From contig DCVL01000026.1 in NCBI GenBank assembly GCA_002328035.1, positions 62,001 to 126,000 of the forward strand: 64,000 nt of DNA, in the 5' to 3' direction. Both the position numbers and the translations under genes were made by a program. Shown piece by piece: positions 7,797 through 15,854 of this stretch (the stretch's first letter is position 1; the number at the start of each line of letters is the position of its first letter). The DNA comes from Geobacter sp. UBA2189 (GTDB lineage Bacteria; Desulfobacterota; Desulfuromonadia; Geobacterales; Pseudopelobacteraceae). The notes beneath the pieces were generated by a model that made no database searches, was not told where the DNA came from, and worked only from the letters and a program-made list of their open reading frames with translations.

Positions 7797-8570
7797 CTAA
7801 AATGATAGCGCTCTCCCTGGAACAGAGACGCTTGATAAGCCTTTTTTCGAGCGGCGTTTCATTAGTCCTATGCCGGCAATGCCAGCTCCGAGTAACAGTA
7901 AGGTGGATGGCTCAGGAACAGGGGCGGTAGAATTGGCAGAAATATAGTCAATCCGAAGGTCTTCGCTTGCAAGCAGGTCAAGAAACATTCCAGCACCAGT
8001 AATATTGGAAAAATCAACTCCAGTCCAACTGGTGAATGGAATCGAAAGGTTAAGAGGATACGTGTAGTTGTAGTCGGGAAGAGTGAACGTATAGTCACTA
8101 TTGGCTGTGCCGTTGCCAAAATTCAGTGTTATTTGTCCGGGTTTGTCGTTGTTTATGATTCTGATATCAATAACATTGTTTAAGCCCCCCTCGGTGAGAT
8201 CCACAGGAGCCATCTGGTAGTCAATTATGCCAGTGCCGTTACCGTCCCAAATTACACTTGCACTGCCGTTAACACCTGATTCAAGGCTGCTGGCCATAAT
8301 ACCAGGGTAGGCGGTGTTATTAATATCAACGGCATATGAACCGCCAGTACCTTCAGTTTTATTGACATTCAGATAGCGGGTTCCGCTCAAGGTTGAGGCA
8401 CCAAGGTTGGAAACAAATGATGATGCGGATCCCAGTCCGGTCAGCGTAAGCGCTTGTCCACCAGGCGGGGAACTGAACTGATCGATATACACTGTAGCAA
8501 ATGCGCTGCACGGTACCAGAATTGACAAAAGACATGCGGCTAGAAGTTGCTTCTTCATACTTGCTTTCAT
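7797..8570 (-). CDS. PEP-CTERM exosortase-substrate protein
   Basis: The protein has 257 residues. A signal peptide (about 1-26, ending CSAFA) is followed by a Ser/Gly/Asn-rich beta domain. At the C-terminus lies a PEP-CTERM sorting signal: VPEPSTLLLLGAGIAGIGL, then MKRRSKK. Such proteins are cleaved by an exosortase at the PEP motif and released or attached at the cell surface, often with exopolysaccharide. AAGGAG lies 9 bases before the ATG. Fifteen extra residues follow the basic cluster, which is longer than usual. The signal is of the classical VPEP type, unlike the VPVPA-type protein at 42459, so this protein may use another exosortase. Confidence 0.88.
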   Translation of the reverse strand: MKASMKKQLLAACLLSILVPCSAFATVYIDQFSSPPGGQALTLTGLGSASSFVSNLGASTLSGTRYLNVNKTEGTGGSYAVDINNTAYPGIMASSLESGVNGSASVIWDGNGTGIIDYQMAPVDLTEGGLNNVIDIRIINNDKPGQITLNFGNGTANSDYTFTLPDYNYTYPLNLSIPFTSWTGVDFSNITGAGMFLDLLASEDLRIDYISANSTAPVPEPSTLLLLGAGIAGIGLMKRRSKKGLSSVSVPGRALSF

Positions 8571-9215
8571 AAGTAATTACTCCTTTTGGTAGTTTTGTTT
8601 ACAATGCTCCACGAGACAACCTGTCAGATCTTCTTTCAGCGTCACACCTCCGTTAGGACTGCAAGATTCCACCGGTGGGTTATTCGATGGTCAAACCGGT
8701 TTTGATTCAGTTGCATCGTTTTTGAGCCAGAATGCATGCACTACTTGGTTCTCTTTGGGATTGGTAATCTCATCATGAGTGTGGGTACTGCTTATCAATA
8801 ACCGTACCAACAAGGGATATTTGCCAAAGAGACAGCAACATGCTGATTACACTAAGGTTAAATTATAAAAAAATCTTGTAGGACAGCTTGTAATAGTCGT
8901 TTAAGTCGTCATTCTTGACATATCTGTTATATCTGGCCGGAACTATATTGCGGCTTTGTTATTTGAGTTTTACTCCTATAATTTTCATAAATCCCCACCA
9001 CTCCACTGTTTACAGATAATCCGTTAAATATGATTGTTATCTTGAATAAACCCAAACATAACTTGCAGCTTCACACAGTAAAAATAAATAAAAACAGAGC
9101 GTTATGGCTATTGCAAGCTGTGTAAAAACACTGGCTTGAAATTTGCTAAATCTAATCTTGTTGAGTCGTGTTCTGTTCAGACACTCCTTGACAGAATGAA
9201 TTTATCCCACCTCTG
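8571..9215. other. Long gene-free region before a strong terminator
   Basis: No protein gene was found. The left part is the leader of the PEP-CTERM gene and contains two perfect palindromes, CCACCGGTGG (about 8671-8680) and AAACCGGTTT (about 8694-8703). The right part runs on the + strand into a strong Rho-independent terminator with no coding region before it, so a small RNA or a terminated leader is possible. Confidence 0.45.
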
Positions 9216-9246
9216 ACGGGGACTGATTCAGTCCCCGTTTATTTTT
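9216..9246 (+). terminator. Rho-independent terminator
   Basis: ACGGGGACT...AGTCCCCGT (9-base perfect stem, extendable by two pairs through GA/TC) is followed by TTTATTTTT. It is oriented + and lies only 40 bases before the start codon at 9286, so it ends a transcript that begins in the gene-free region to the left. Confidence 0.85.
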
Positions 9247-9285
9247 GTCCGGTATGTCGCCTGTATGCCGAGGAATGAGGAAACA

Positions 9286-10056
9286 ATGACACCTGCTTAT
9301 ATTGTTCTTTTGATAATAAGCCTCTTAGTTTTTGCACTGTCTGCAGAGGCTGGAGATGTTTCAATCTACACAAAAACAGGATTTATCTATTTTAAGGAAG
9401 AAGTGCAGGGAAATGATTTTGTACGTGAACAAGGGCTAACCAATGAAATTGGTATCAGGTATAAAAATTCCATTCTTGGTGTTGATATTATGCCATCGTT
9501 AGGTGTGTGGGGTGCACTGCTGGAGTATAAGGGTATTGAGCTGGATGATGAATTCCCATCGGCACTTAATCAAACAACAGCCTATTATGGCATCAAAACC
9601 AGTTTGCCGGTTTCCAGAATATTTGAGGTGGCACCATATCTTTCTATTGGTCCTCTGGTTGGTATTGATATGAATTTTTTTGTCAGAACTATTGGTGAAC
9701 GCTGGCTGGTACTTTCGGCTAAAAGCGGGATTAAGGTAGTCAGTTATAATGTTGAGGCTTCTGCAGGAGTGTTATACCCGTTCTACACCTCTGATACAAA
9801 CTATGGCTGGCCGACCGAAGGATTTACAGTCTATCCGAAGGCAATGGTTACAACATTTGCTGACGTAAACTACAAGATAAACAAACGATGGGATGTTGGA
9901 GTATATTACGAAATGTGGCGGTGGTCAGCATCTGAAAAAGTTGCTTACAGATACAATGGAAACAGTATAAATTCAGCAATTGCACAGGGTGGTTTTGCCT
10001 ATCAACCGGATACCCAGGTGATTAATCTCGGTATTTCAGTTGGGTACCATTTTTGA
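9286..10056 (+). CDS. Outer-membrane beta-barrel protein, unknown role
   Basis: The start at 9286 is preferred over 9265 because GAGG precedes it and it gives a clean signal peptide (MTPAYIVLLIISLLVFALSA, then EAG). The mature part shows alternating amphipathic strands with many aromatic residues and ends in VGYHF, the terminal Phe expected for Bam-dependent insertion. It has about 256 residues. No family was recognised. The terminator directly upstream separates it from the leader region or makes it subject to attenuation. Confidence 0.75.
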   Translation: MTPAYIVLLIISLLVFALSAEAGDVSIYTKTGFIYFKEEVQGNDFVREQGLTNEIGIRYKNSILGVDIMPSLGVWGALLEYKGIELDDEFPSALNQTTAYYGIKTSLPVSRIFEVAPYLSIGPLVGIDMNFFVRTIGERWLVLSAKSGIKVVSYNVEASAGVLYPFYTSDTNYGWPTEGFTVYPKAMVTTFADVNYKINKRWDVGVYYEMWRWSASEKVAYRYNGNSINSAIAQGGFAYQPDTQVINLGISVGYHF

Positions 10057-10111
10057 TATGCGAAGAATAAAGCTCTGCCTCTTTAGGTTTACTTCAATAG
10101 CTTATACTCTG

Positions 10112-11503
10112 TCAGAGCCACCGCGCAAACAGGCTCACAAACCATTCTCTGATTCTGGGTAACCAGGGTCTGTTTTTCCACTCATTCCACTCAATCTGTC
10201 TTGAGTCCGTAAGGTCTCTTACAAACATCTTCTCCATTTCAGCCGCAAACTCGCGATTCAGGACAACAGCGTTCACCTCGTCATTGTGCAACATGCTCAA
10301 AGAATCAAGGTTGGTTGAACCGACGGTTGACCAGACCTTGTCAATTACAGCAGTTTTTGCGTGCAGCAGTGAGCTGTTCTGTTCGTAGAGCTTCACCCCT
10401 GCTTTCAAGAGGCTTGAATACAGGTGCCGCTGGGCATGTAATGCTAGCTGAGAATCGGTGACGCCGGGAAGAATTATCTTTACGTCAACACCCCGCTCTA
10501 CAGCAGAGGTAAGAGCCTTTATAATCTGCTTATCAGGAATGAAATAGGAACTCGTCAAATGGATTGAATGCTCAGCAAAAGTGATGGCCGAGACATACAT
10601 AATAAAGGGCAGTCTGTTCGTTTCTCCGGGGGTACTGCCAATTACACGTATCAGGGCTTTTCCCTGTTCTTTCAGGACAGGGAAAAGGTCATGGTCAGGC
10701 AGTTTCAAACCGGTTTGCTGCAACCATGTGGCTTGAAAGAGTTTCTGAAATTCAGCCACTGCCGGACCTTCAATCTGGATGTCAGTATCACGCCAGTGAA
10801 TGGGCGTAGTTTTGTTTCGTTTACGTTTGAAAGGGTTGCTGGAATAGACTTTGCTAATGTTGATGCCGCCGATAATGGCAAGAGAACCATCGGCTATCAG
10901 GATCTTTCGATGGTCACGGTGTGTCAGACCCCATTCCTCTTTGTCAAATGATGGTTTAAGCGGATTGAAAGCTACAATCTGAATGCCACCGTCGCGCAGA
11001 CGTTGAAAAAAAGACTCGGGCGTATTCATGCTGCCCATACTATCGTATATAAGATGAACCTGAACTCCCAGAGCCCGCTTGTGCAGCAACAAATCAGCAA
11101 ATATGCGGCCTGTTTCATCATCTTCAATCACGTAACTTTCAAGATTGATATGGGTTTTAGCCTCCTGTATCGCCTTTAGCATTGCAGTATATGTTGCCGT
11201 GCCATCAGTAAGTAGTGTGACTTTGTTTCCTTTTGTAAGTTGGTTGCTGGTGACTGATTCCATCACCACAGTGTGGCGTTCCAGAATATCCATCGACTTG
11301 CCTGAGTTATTCAGACGAGACATGATAGCCTTGCTTTTACCAGGGGAAAGGAGGCCGCTGGACGAACTGATTTGACGGGGTTTTTGTTCTAAAGGGATCT
11401 CCTCTATTATTTCGGAGACGTTTGGCAAGGTTGCACAACCACTACTGCAGATCAGAATGGAAAGAAAGAAAACCTTCAAAAAAAGAGTCTCTATATCTCT
11501 CAT
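10112..11503 (-). CDS. Cardiolipin synthase-like phospholipase D lipoprotein
   Basis: Two HKD motifs are present: HRDHRKILIADG with the following GGIN, and LLHAKTAVIDK with the following GSTN. These define the two half-sites of the PLD superfamily as in ClsA/ClsC. The start at 11503 is favoured because it yields a lipoprotein signal (FFLSILICSSGC); a longer start at 11545 adds 14 residues without a better ribosome site, so the start is uncertain. Instead of the two N-terminal membrane helices of ClsA it has a lipid anchor, resembling the periplasm-facing cls-like proteins of delta-proteobacteria. Likely activity is phosphatidyl transfer or phospholipid hydrolysis. Confidence 0.82.
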   Translation of the reverse strand: MRDIETLFLKVFFLSILICSSGCATLPNVSEIIEEIPLEQKPRQISSSSGLLSPGKSKAIMSRLNNSGKSMDILERHTVVMESVTSNQLTKGNKVTLLTDGTATYTAMLKAIQEAKTHINLESYVIEDDETGRIFADLLLHKRALGVQVHLIYDSMGSMNTPESFFQRLRDGGIQIVAFNPLKPSFDKEEWGLTHRDHRKILIADGSLAIIGGINISKVYSSNPFKRKRNKTTPIHWRDTDIQIEGPAVAEFQKLFQATWLQQTGLKLPDHDLFPVLKEQGKALIRVIGSTPGETNRLPFIMYVSAITFAEHSIHLTSSYFIPDKQIIKALTSAVERGVDVKIILPGVTDSQLALHAQRHLYSSLLKAGVKLYEQNSSLLHAKTAVIDKVWSTVGSTNLDSLSMLHNDEVNAVVLNREFAAEMEKMFVRDLTDSRQIEWNEWKNRPWLPRIREWFVSLFARWL

Positions 11504-11618
11504 CAGCCTAGCACCGTCGATTATACCTGGTGCGACCCACTCCATATCGGCCGCACCAGGGTTATCTTAACAGCTTATGATCTCACAGAGGAGGGGGATT
11601 ACTTGAGGTTACTGCAAG

Positions 11619-11873
11619 CTAGTCCGAGGTAGCTTTGCCAGTACCGCCACCGGGGCGACCGCCACCACAGCTGCCACGTCCGCCACGCCCGCTGCGTACA
11701 CCGCAACCGGTTCCATGGCGTCCGGTTCTTCCCTGAACCTGCCCTGCAATTTTTTCATCAGTACCCTCAGCTTCGAGATTAGGATCATCAACCAGTTTGC
11801 CTGTAACCTCCTTTATTTTACCCTTAACTTCATGAAACGTTCCTTCAACCTTGTCACGAATACTTGATTCCAT
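11619..11873 (-). CDS. CsbD-family protein with Gly/Arg/Cys-rich tail
   Basis: Residues 1-49 are a typical CsbD unit (MESSIRDKVEGTFHEVKGKI, then EAEGTDEKIAGQVQ), closely similar to the protein at 6790. The usual short Lys-rich ending is replaced by a ~35-residue tail rich in Gly, Arg and a few Cys (GCGVRSGRGGRGSCGGGRP). The tail region is very GC-rich compared with its surroundings, so it may come from a frameshift or a local expansion. AAGGA precedes the ATG. Confidence 0.75.
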   Translation of the reverse strand: MESSIRDKVEGTFHEVKGKIKEVTGKLVDDPNLEAEGTDEKIAGQVQGRTGRHGTGCGVRSGRGGRGSCGGGRPGGGTGKATSD

Positions 11874-11899
11874 GGTGATTATCCTTTTTTATAACTACT

Positions 11900-12220
11900 T
11901 TAGAGATGAATAAAGAAAGGGGGGAGAAATACACTTACGCCTGGTGGTGGTGGCGGTGCGTAGTAAACCGGTGGTGGAACGTATACCCTTTCCCTGTAGA
12001 CCTGTGGTCGATACACACGCCTGCCATGAACATAATAATGATCACGGTCGTGCCCTCGTGCCCTGTGAACATTACGGTTATCATGCCTTTCTATACGTTT
12101 ATGGTCATCTCTGGCGATGGCTGGTGTTACATAGACACCACCCAGAATTGCAGCTAATGCAAGTCCGGCCATACTTTTGCCTGCTATTGATCTGAAACTC
12201 CACTTACCTAATGTTTTCAT
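11900..12220 (-). CDS. Small secreted basic protein with proline-rich end
   Basis: The start at 12220 is chosen because GGAG lies 7 bases before it. The ~106-residue product has a signal peptide (MKTLGKWSFRSIAGKSMAGL and on to ATPAIA-like TPAIARDD), a His/Arg-rich centre (HDNRNVHRARGHDRDHYYVH) and a Tyr/Pro-rich end (VYVPPPVYYAPPPPPG). No enzyme family fits. It follows the Spy-like gene by 48 bases and probably acts in the periplasm or at the surface, perhaps binding metal through its histidines. Confidence 0.7.
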   Translation of the reverse strand: MKTLGKWSFRSIAGKSMAGLALAAILGGVYVTPAIARDDHKRIERHDNRNVHRARGHDRDHYYVHGRRVYRPQVYRERVYVPPPVYYAPPPPPGVSVFLPPFFIHL

Positions 12221-12267
12221 AACTTCACTCCGTTTCTGGATCAGTTCCAGTTGTCTGCTGAAGTCGA

Positions 12268-12747
12268 TCATTTAATCCTGTGCCTACCAAGTTTTCCTGT
12301 CCTGAATATAAGATCAGCAGTCTGTTTCTGGGCATCTGACATACTGGTATAAAGTTCTTCAAAAGGCGGGATAAATTTTGCCTGTTGATCCAGATGGGTT
12401 TTTGAAATCTGATAGTAAAATTTCATGTTATCAACTGCATTTACAATCTTGGTGCTTTCTACCCGCAGTGTGGCAAGTTCATCAAACTCTTTCGCATTAT
12501 CCCGCATTACCTGTGTAAGGGTATTCCACAACGCCTGCTGTGGTTCAGTGATCTTTAAAGCTCCTTGCAACTGTTTGATACGAGCCTCGGTACGTTCAAC
12601 TGCAGTGGGTCTTGTAACTTCAGTTGATTTCTTTTTGCTTGTGGCCGCAACTGATGGATTAACATCGGCTAAAAGCAGGATAGAAAAAAATGCCACTATC
12701 ATAACGATTACAACGGGGAAAAAGCCTTTAATACTCTTTCGTTTCAT
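12268..12747 (-). CDS. Spy/CpxP-like LTxxQ-family periplasmic protein
   Basis: The start at 12747 is preceded by AAGGAG at 7 bases. The protein has about 159 residues. A signal/membrane segment covers about 10-35. A helical domain follows with two LTxxQ-like elements: LKITEPQQALWNTL near 70 and YTSMSDAQKQTADLIF near 135. Spy/CpxP proteins are periplasmic chaperones induced by envelope stress. The context (secreted basic protein downstream, CsbD further downstream, barrel protein upstream) fits that role. Confidence 0.8.
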   Translation of the reverse strand: MKRKSIKGFFPVVIVMIVAFFSILLLADVNPSVAATSKKKSTEVTRPTAVERTEARIKQLQGALKITEPQQALWNTLTQVMRDNAKEFDELATLRVESTKIVNAVDNMKFYYQISKTHLDQQAKFIPPFEELYTSMSDAQKQTADLIFRTGKLGRHRIK

Positions 12748-12859
12748 GTTCAATCTCCTTTTTTCTGTTGTTCATTTGAGGCATTGTTGCAGCCAGGTAT
12801 TTGTAGCTGTGCAGGTTTAACTTTACGTTGAGAGTGATGATAGACAACCTCCTTTCTCA

Positions 12860-14113
12860 TCAGAATGATTTACTCCAGGTCAGTATCAGCCCACTTCCTG
12901 ATGTTCCGTTGCGGATGAAGCCGGTATCCCATGAATAGCCAAGATACAGGGCAGAGTTCCAAAAAAAACCGGTGTCCAGGCCGATGGTTGTTGCCACACC
13001 AGTTGAACTTTTGAACAAAAACTGGTTGGTTTCTGTAACCGCTGCCCGATCAGCCCAGATGAAGGTTTCACGCAGATGAAGATAGATGAAGGGGGCAAGC
13101 TCTCGCCGGTATCCGAGAGCCAGCAGGGCATAATTCGAGACTAGCACCTGGTTGAACATCGTGCTGGGATAACCGGGACGGCTCAAATCTCCCGCTTCGC
13201 CTGGTAGAGGGCCACCACCGATTGAGATGGCATTGTAACGATCTGCACTTTTCTTACGGGTAACGCCGCCATGCAGGCTGAAGAGAACTCTGTTCCTTTC
13301 AGATAACCCAGGAATCCCTCCAACCCCCATCAGGTAGCCGTTAAACTGGAGGTAGTCACGGGTATCAGCCTTGGTAAATACTGCATCGGGAGTTGTGCCA
13401 AAATCTGCCCACTTATCCCTGTACATATAATCAAGATCAAATCCGGCTGCCATGCCGTTATGGGGCAGCTCCATAAGGTTCCTGCGCATCCCGTCATATC
13501 GGCCTCGCAATTTGACACCGTACAACATGGTGTCCGGAGGTAAAACCAGGTTTGAGCCGGTGTCGCTGGTTCTAATGGCGTAAAAATAACCGACTCTGCC
13601 AAGCAGTTGGAGTTTTAAATCGTTATCAAACTGGAAGGGAGCCACCTTGTAGCGCAGCCCCGGACCCGCAGAACCAACCACCGTACCCCAGATCGTATCG
13701 GATGACTTGATCTCTCTATTGTTAACCACTTCCCGTTGACCAAACGGAATGGTGTTGTTTTCAAACTGAGTGACCAGTTCAAGATTCCCAAAGCTTCGAT
13801 CATATTCCAGATCGTTCATAAAAATACTGATCACGTTGCGTGTTCTGGAATTTTTCCATGTACGGTTGATAAAGAGAGCACCAATCGGGGTTGTGGAGGT
13901 CTCCCCCTGTTTTGGGGTATACAATGCTCCTCCAAAGCTCAGGGCTGTGACGTTACTACGATCCATAGCCGGGATATCGATAGTTTTGCCCATGAAGACG
14001 GTATGCAAGGGTTCACCAGCCAAAGGGGTTCGATATTCATCAGCTTGTCCCGAATTTGCAAGAGTGGCTGCAGCGATCAGTGCCAAGAAGGTTCTGTCTC
14101 TGTATTTGCCCAT
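12860..14113 (-). CDS. Large outer-membrane beta-barrel protein
   Basis: The start at 14113 is preceded by GGAGAACAGCAT and produces a signal peptide (MGKYRDRTFLALIAAATLAN, then SGQA). The ~417-residue protein is rich in alternating strands with aromatic girdles and ends SWDTGFIRN...LTWSKSF with terminal Phe. It could be a porin or transport channel; no family was recognised with confidence. It follows a STAS-domain gene after 37 bases, so the two may be co-transcribed. Confidence 0.7.
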   Translation of the reverse strand: MGKYRDRTFLALIAAATLANSGQADEYRTPLAGEPLHTVFMGKTIDIPAMDRSNVTALSFGGALYTPKQGETSTTPIGALFINRTWKNSRTRNVISIFMNDLEYDRSFGNLELVTQFENNTIPFGQREVVNNREIKSSDTIWGTVVGSAGPGLRYKVAPFQFDNDLKLQLLGRVGYFYAIRTSDTGSNLVLPPDTMLYGVKLRGRYDGMRRNLMELPHNGMAAGFDLDYMYRDKWADFGTTPDAVFTKADTRDYLQFNGYLMGVGGIPGLSERNRVLFSLHGGVTRKKSADRYNAISIGGGPLPGEAGDLSRPGYPSTMFNQVLVSNYALLALGYRRELAPFIYLHLRETFIWADRAAVTETNQFLFKSSTGVATTIGLDTGFFWNSALYLGYSWDTGFIRNGTSGSGLILTWSKSF

Positions 14114-14150
14114 ATGCTGTTCTCCATCAACTTCTACTTTTGGGTCTGGT

Positions 14151-14489
14151 CTAGTGACAGTTCTGAAATTCGAGACAGAAAGCAACTTTTTGTAACTTGT
14201 CTGGCAGATTAATCAGTACTGGTTCAATGCCTCGCAACCTGAAGCATTGCAGCCAGGTGTAAAGGAATTGCAGGCCGCTAAGATCAAATCTGGTTATCTG
14301 CTTACAATCAATCTCCTGGTTATTGTGGGAGCTTGAAGCAAGCTGCACCAATGAATCTGCCAAAGCATGAATGTTTTTTTGAGTAATTCTATTGAGTGTC
14401 CAGTCGCCCTTCAGGTAAGCCACTCTGCCACATATAGAAAGCTCCATACAGACCTCCGGATCTGGATACAGTTGAACTTTAATTGACAT
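14151..14489 (-). CDS. STAS-domain protein
   Basis: The protein has 112 residues. A STAS fold is indicated by GRVAYLKGDWTLNRIT (first strand and helix) and by EIDCKQITRFDLSGLQFLYTW, where the Ser after Asp-Leu corresponds to the phosphorylated Ser of anti-anti-sigma factors. It then continues LRGIEPVLINLPDKLQKV. This arrangement resembles both SpoIIAA-type antagonists and MlaB-type lipid-transport partners. No kinase or Mla gene is nearby, so the partner is unknown. Confidence 0.75.
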   Translation of the reverse strand: MSIKVQLYPDPEVCMELSICGRVAYLKGDWTLNRITQKNIHALADSLVQLASSSHNNQEIDCKQITRFDLSGLQFLYTWLQCFRLRGIEPVLINLPDKLQKVAFCLEFQNCH

Positions 14490-14537
14490 CGTCTTCCATT
14501 AAAATAGCCATAAAACCGGATGTTTATTGTATGGCAG

Positions 14538-14581
14538 AGTAAGGCACCCCTTTTTAGAGGGATTTAAAGAGGTACCTTACT
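14538..14581 (-). terminator. Long RNA hairpin after the OmpW-like gene
   Basis: On the - strand AGTAAGGTACCTCTTT can pair with AAAGGGGTGCCTTACT: a 16-base stem with two G-U pairs. On the other strand those positions would be A-C mismatches, which supports a - strand transcript. No U-tract follows, so it may be a 3' stabiliser or part of a processed terminator just after the stop codon at 14587. Confidence 0.55.
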
Positions 14582-14586
14582 GATGC

Positions 14587-15213
14587 TTAAAATCTAAAGC
14601 CAAGGTTTGCGGTTGTCACAAATCCATCCAGCTTTATATGTTGGCCTCCAAATGATGGTTCAGCCCAAAGATATTTCCCTTCAAGACCTGCAAACATATT
14701 TTTTGCAAAATTAATGTTGAAACCTGCACCAGCATGAAACCCATATGTAATCTCTGTGGAACCATGGAAATTACTATTGTTTCCGCTTAGTTCCAGGTCG
14801 CTGATATAGGCACCAATTCCGGCCAAACCAAATGGTTCGAATATTCCGATTGGGAAAAACAGTTTTGCTGTCGCTATAAGCGGAACGACTTTCAGCTTTG
14901 TCTCACCTTGCTGTGCTGCGGGTGAACCATCACTCTCAAAGTAGCCAGCCCCCAATTCCAGGGCAACCATCGGGCTGAAATAGTGACCGATCGCTCCCTC
15001 GCCGGCAAAGCCGGTTTTACTATCCAGATGAGTGGTGCTGCCTCCATTGAAGTTATCCAGATCAAACGACATACTTGGCGAGTAGATACCGCCCTTGACC
15101 ATTACATAGTTTACCGGTTTTTCTTGGGCAGATAACTCTTCGGCTGATGTCATGGATGTGGTACCGATTGTTGCGACTGCAAGAATCATAAACATAATAT
15201 TTTTGGTTTTCAT
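14587..15213 (-). CDS. OmpW-like small outer-membrane barrel
   Basis: The protein has 208 residues. A signal peptide (MKTKNIMFMILAVATIGTTS, cut near TSAEE) is followed by an eight-strand barrel of the OmpW/OMP_b-brl kind: VMVKGGIYSPS, GFAGEGAIGHYFSPMVALELG, LFFPIGIFEPFGLAGIGAY and the terminal ANLGFRF. The start overlaps the stop of a 23-codon leader gene by four bases (ATGA), which suggests coupled translation. Confidence 0.8.
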   Translation of the reverse strand: MKTKNIMFMILAVATIGTTSMTSAEELSAQEKPVNYVMVKGGIYSPSMSFDLDNFNGGSTTHLDSKTGFAGEGAIGHYFSPMVALELGAGYFESDGSPAAQQGETKLKVVPLIATAKLFFPIGIFEPFGLAGIGAYISDLELSGNNSNFHGSTEITYGFHAGAGFNINFAKNMFAGLEGKYLWAEPSFGGQHIKLDGFVTTANLGFRF

Positions 15214-15281
15214 TCGTTCTCCTTACTAAAATTTTGGGTTTCATCCGTTTTATATGGAAGATTTTCCTGCTTTCGCTGCAT
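15210..15281 (-). CDS. Short leader ORF coupled to the OmpW-like gene
   Basis: A 23-codon ORF (MQRKQENLPYKTDETQNFSK, then ENE) begins 6 bases after a near-perfect ribosome site (AAAGGAGG) and ends with TGA inside the ATG of the barrel gene. The barrel gene has its own AAGGAG within the leader ORF. The peptide is charged and polar and resembles no family. It probably works through translation, as a coupled leader, rather than through the peptide itself. Confidence 0.5.
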   Translation of the reverse strand: MQRKQENLPYKTDETQNFSKENE

Positions 15282-15355
15282 TGCCTGCCTCCTTTGGTGT
15301 ACAGCCTCGTTAACTTGTTCTGTTTTAGTTGTTATCAAACTACTTACCAGCTTTG

Positions 15356-15514
15356 CTAACGATGATCCCCCGGACCGTCGTGGTGATCTCTGTGATGCCC
15401 GCCACGAGAATTGCCATGATGAAAACCATCATCAACAGGTACCATGAGACATCCTGATAGTGTTAGAATTGCTACTAGCAGCAGGATCGGTCTGAGTGCA
15501 AAAGTGTTTTTCAT
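15356..15514 (-). CDS. Small His-rich lipoprotein
   Basis: This 52-residue protein has a lipoprotein signal (MKNTFALRPILLLVAILTLS, then GC; lipobox LSGC, Cys 22) and a short mature part dominated by His, Gly, Asp and Arg (FHHGNSRGGHHRDHHDGPGD, then HR). AAGGAG lies 8 bases before the ATG. The His/Asp clusters could bind nickel, zinc or copper at the membrane surface, but that is inference. It lies 75 bases upstream of the leader ORF on the same strand. Confidence 0.75.
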   Translation of the reverse strand: MKNTFALRPILLLVAILTLSGCLMVPVDDGFHHGNSRGGHHRDHHDGPGDHR

Positions 15515-15854
15515 CTGTTATTTCTCCTTCTGGAACCTTGGATCCAATATCCAATCTATAAAAGGCAACAACCGTGCCAGAACAATCCTGGTGCTTTTGA
15601 GGGCGCAACTCACCGATTATAATGCTGAATTTAAATGGAAGATAAATGGGATGACAGGGCTGGCCGTCAGGCCGAACCGCCATGTTTGGTGTAACTGTTA
15701 TATATGGTGGGTATTGGCACTTGTTCTAACAAGAGAATTATCCGGATTTCCTCTGGTTTCCCTTGATGGTGCGGCATCACCGAATAAATAGTCCTGTTTG
15801 GCTCGATACTTGTAACAATTCTGCTGCGATGAGTTTTGAATAAAGGAGGATGCA
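15515..15854. other. Divergent intergenic region
   Basis: The region separates the - strand His-rich lipoprotein from the + strand secreted protein. No gene, strong hairpin or repeat was recognised. It must contain both promoters. Confidence 0.5.

Noticed and set aside
8571..8720. Possible cyclic-di-GMP riboswitch before the PEP-CTERM gene
   Set aside because: Only short palindromes were found; the GEMM core (GGGACGCAAAGCC-like and the tetraloop-receptor) is absent.
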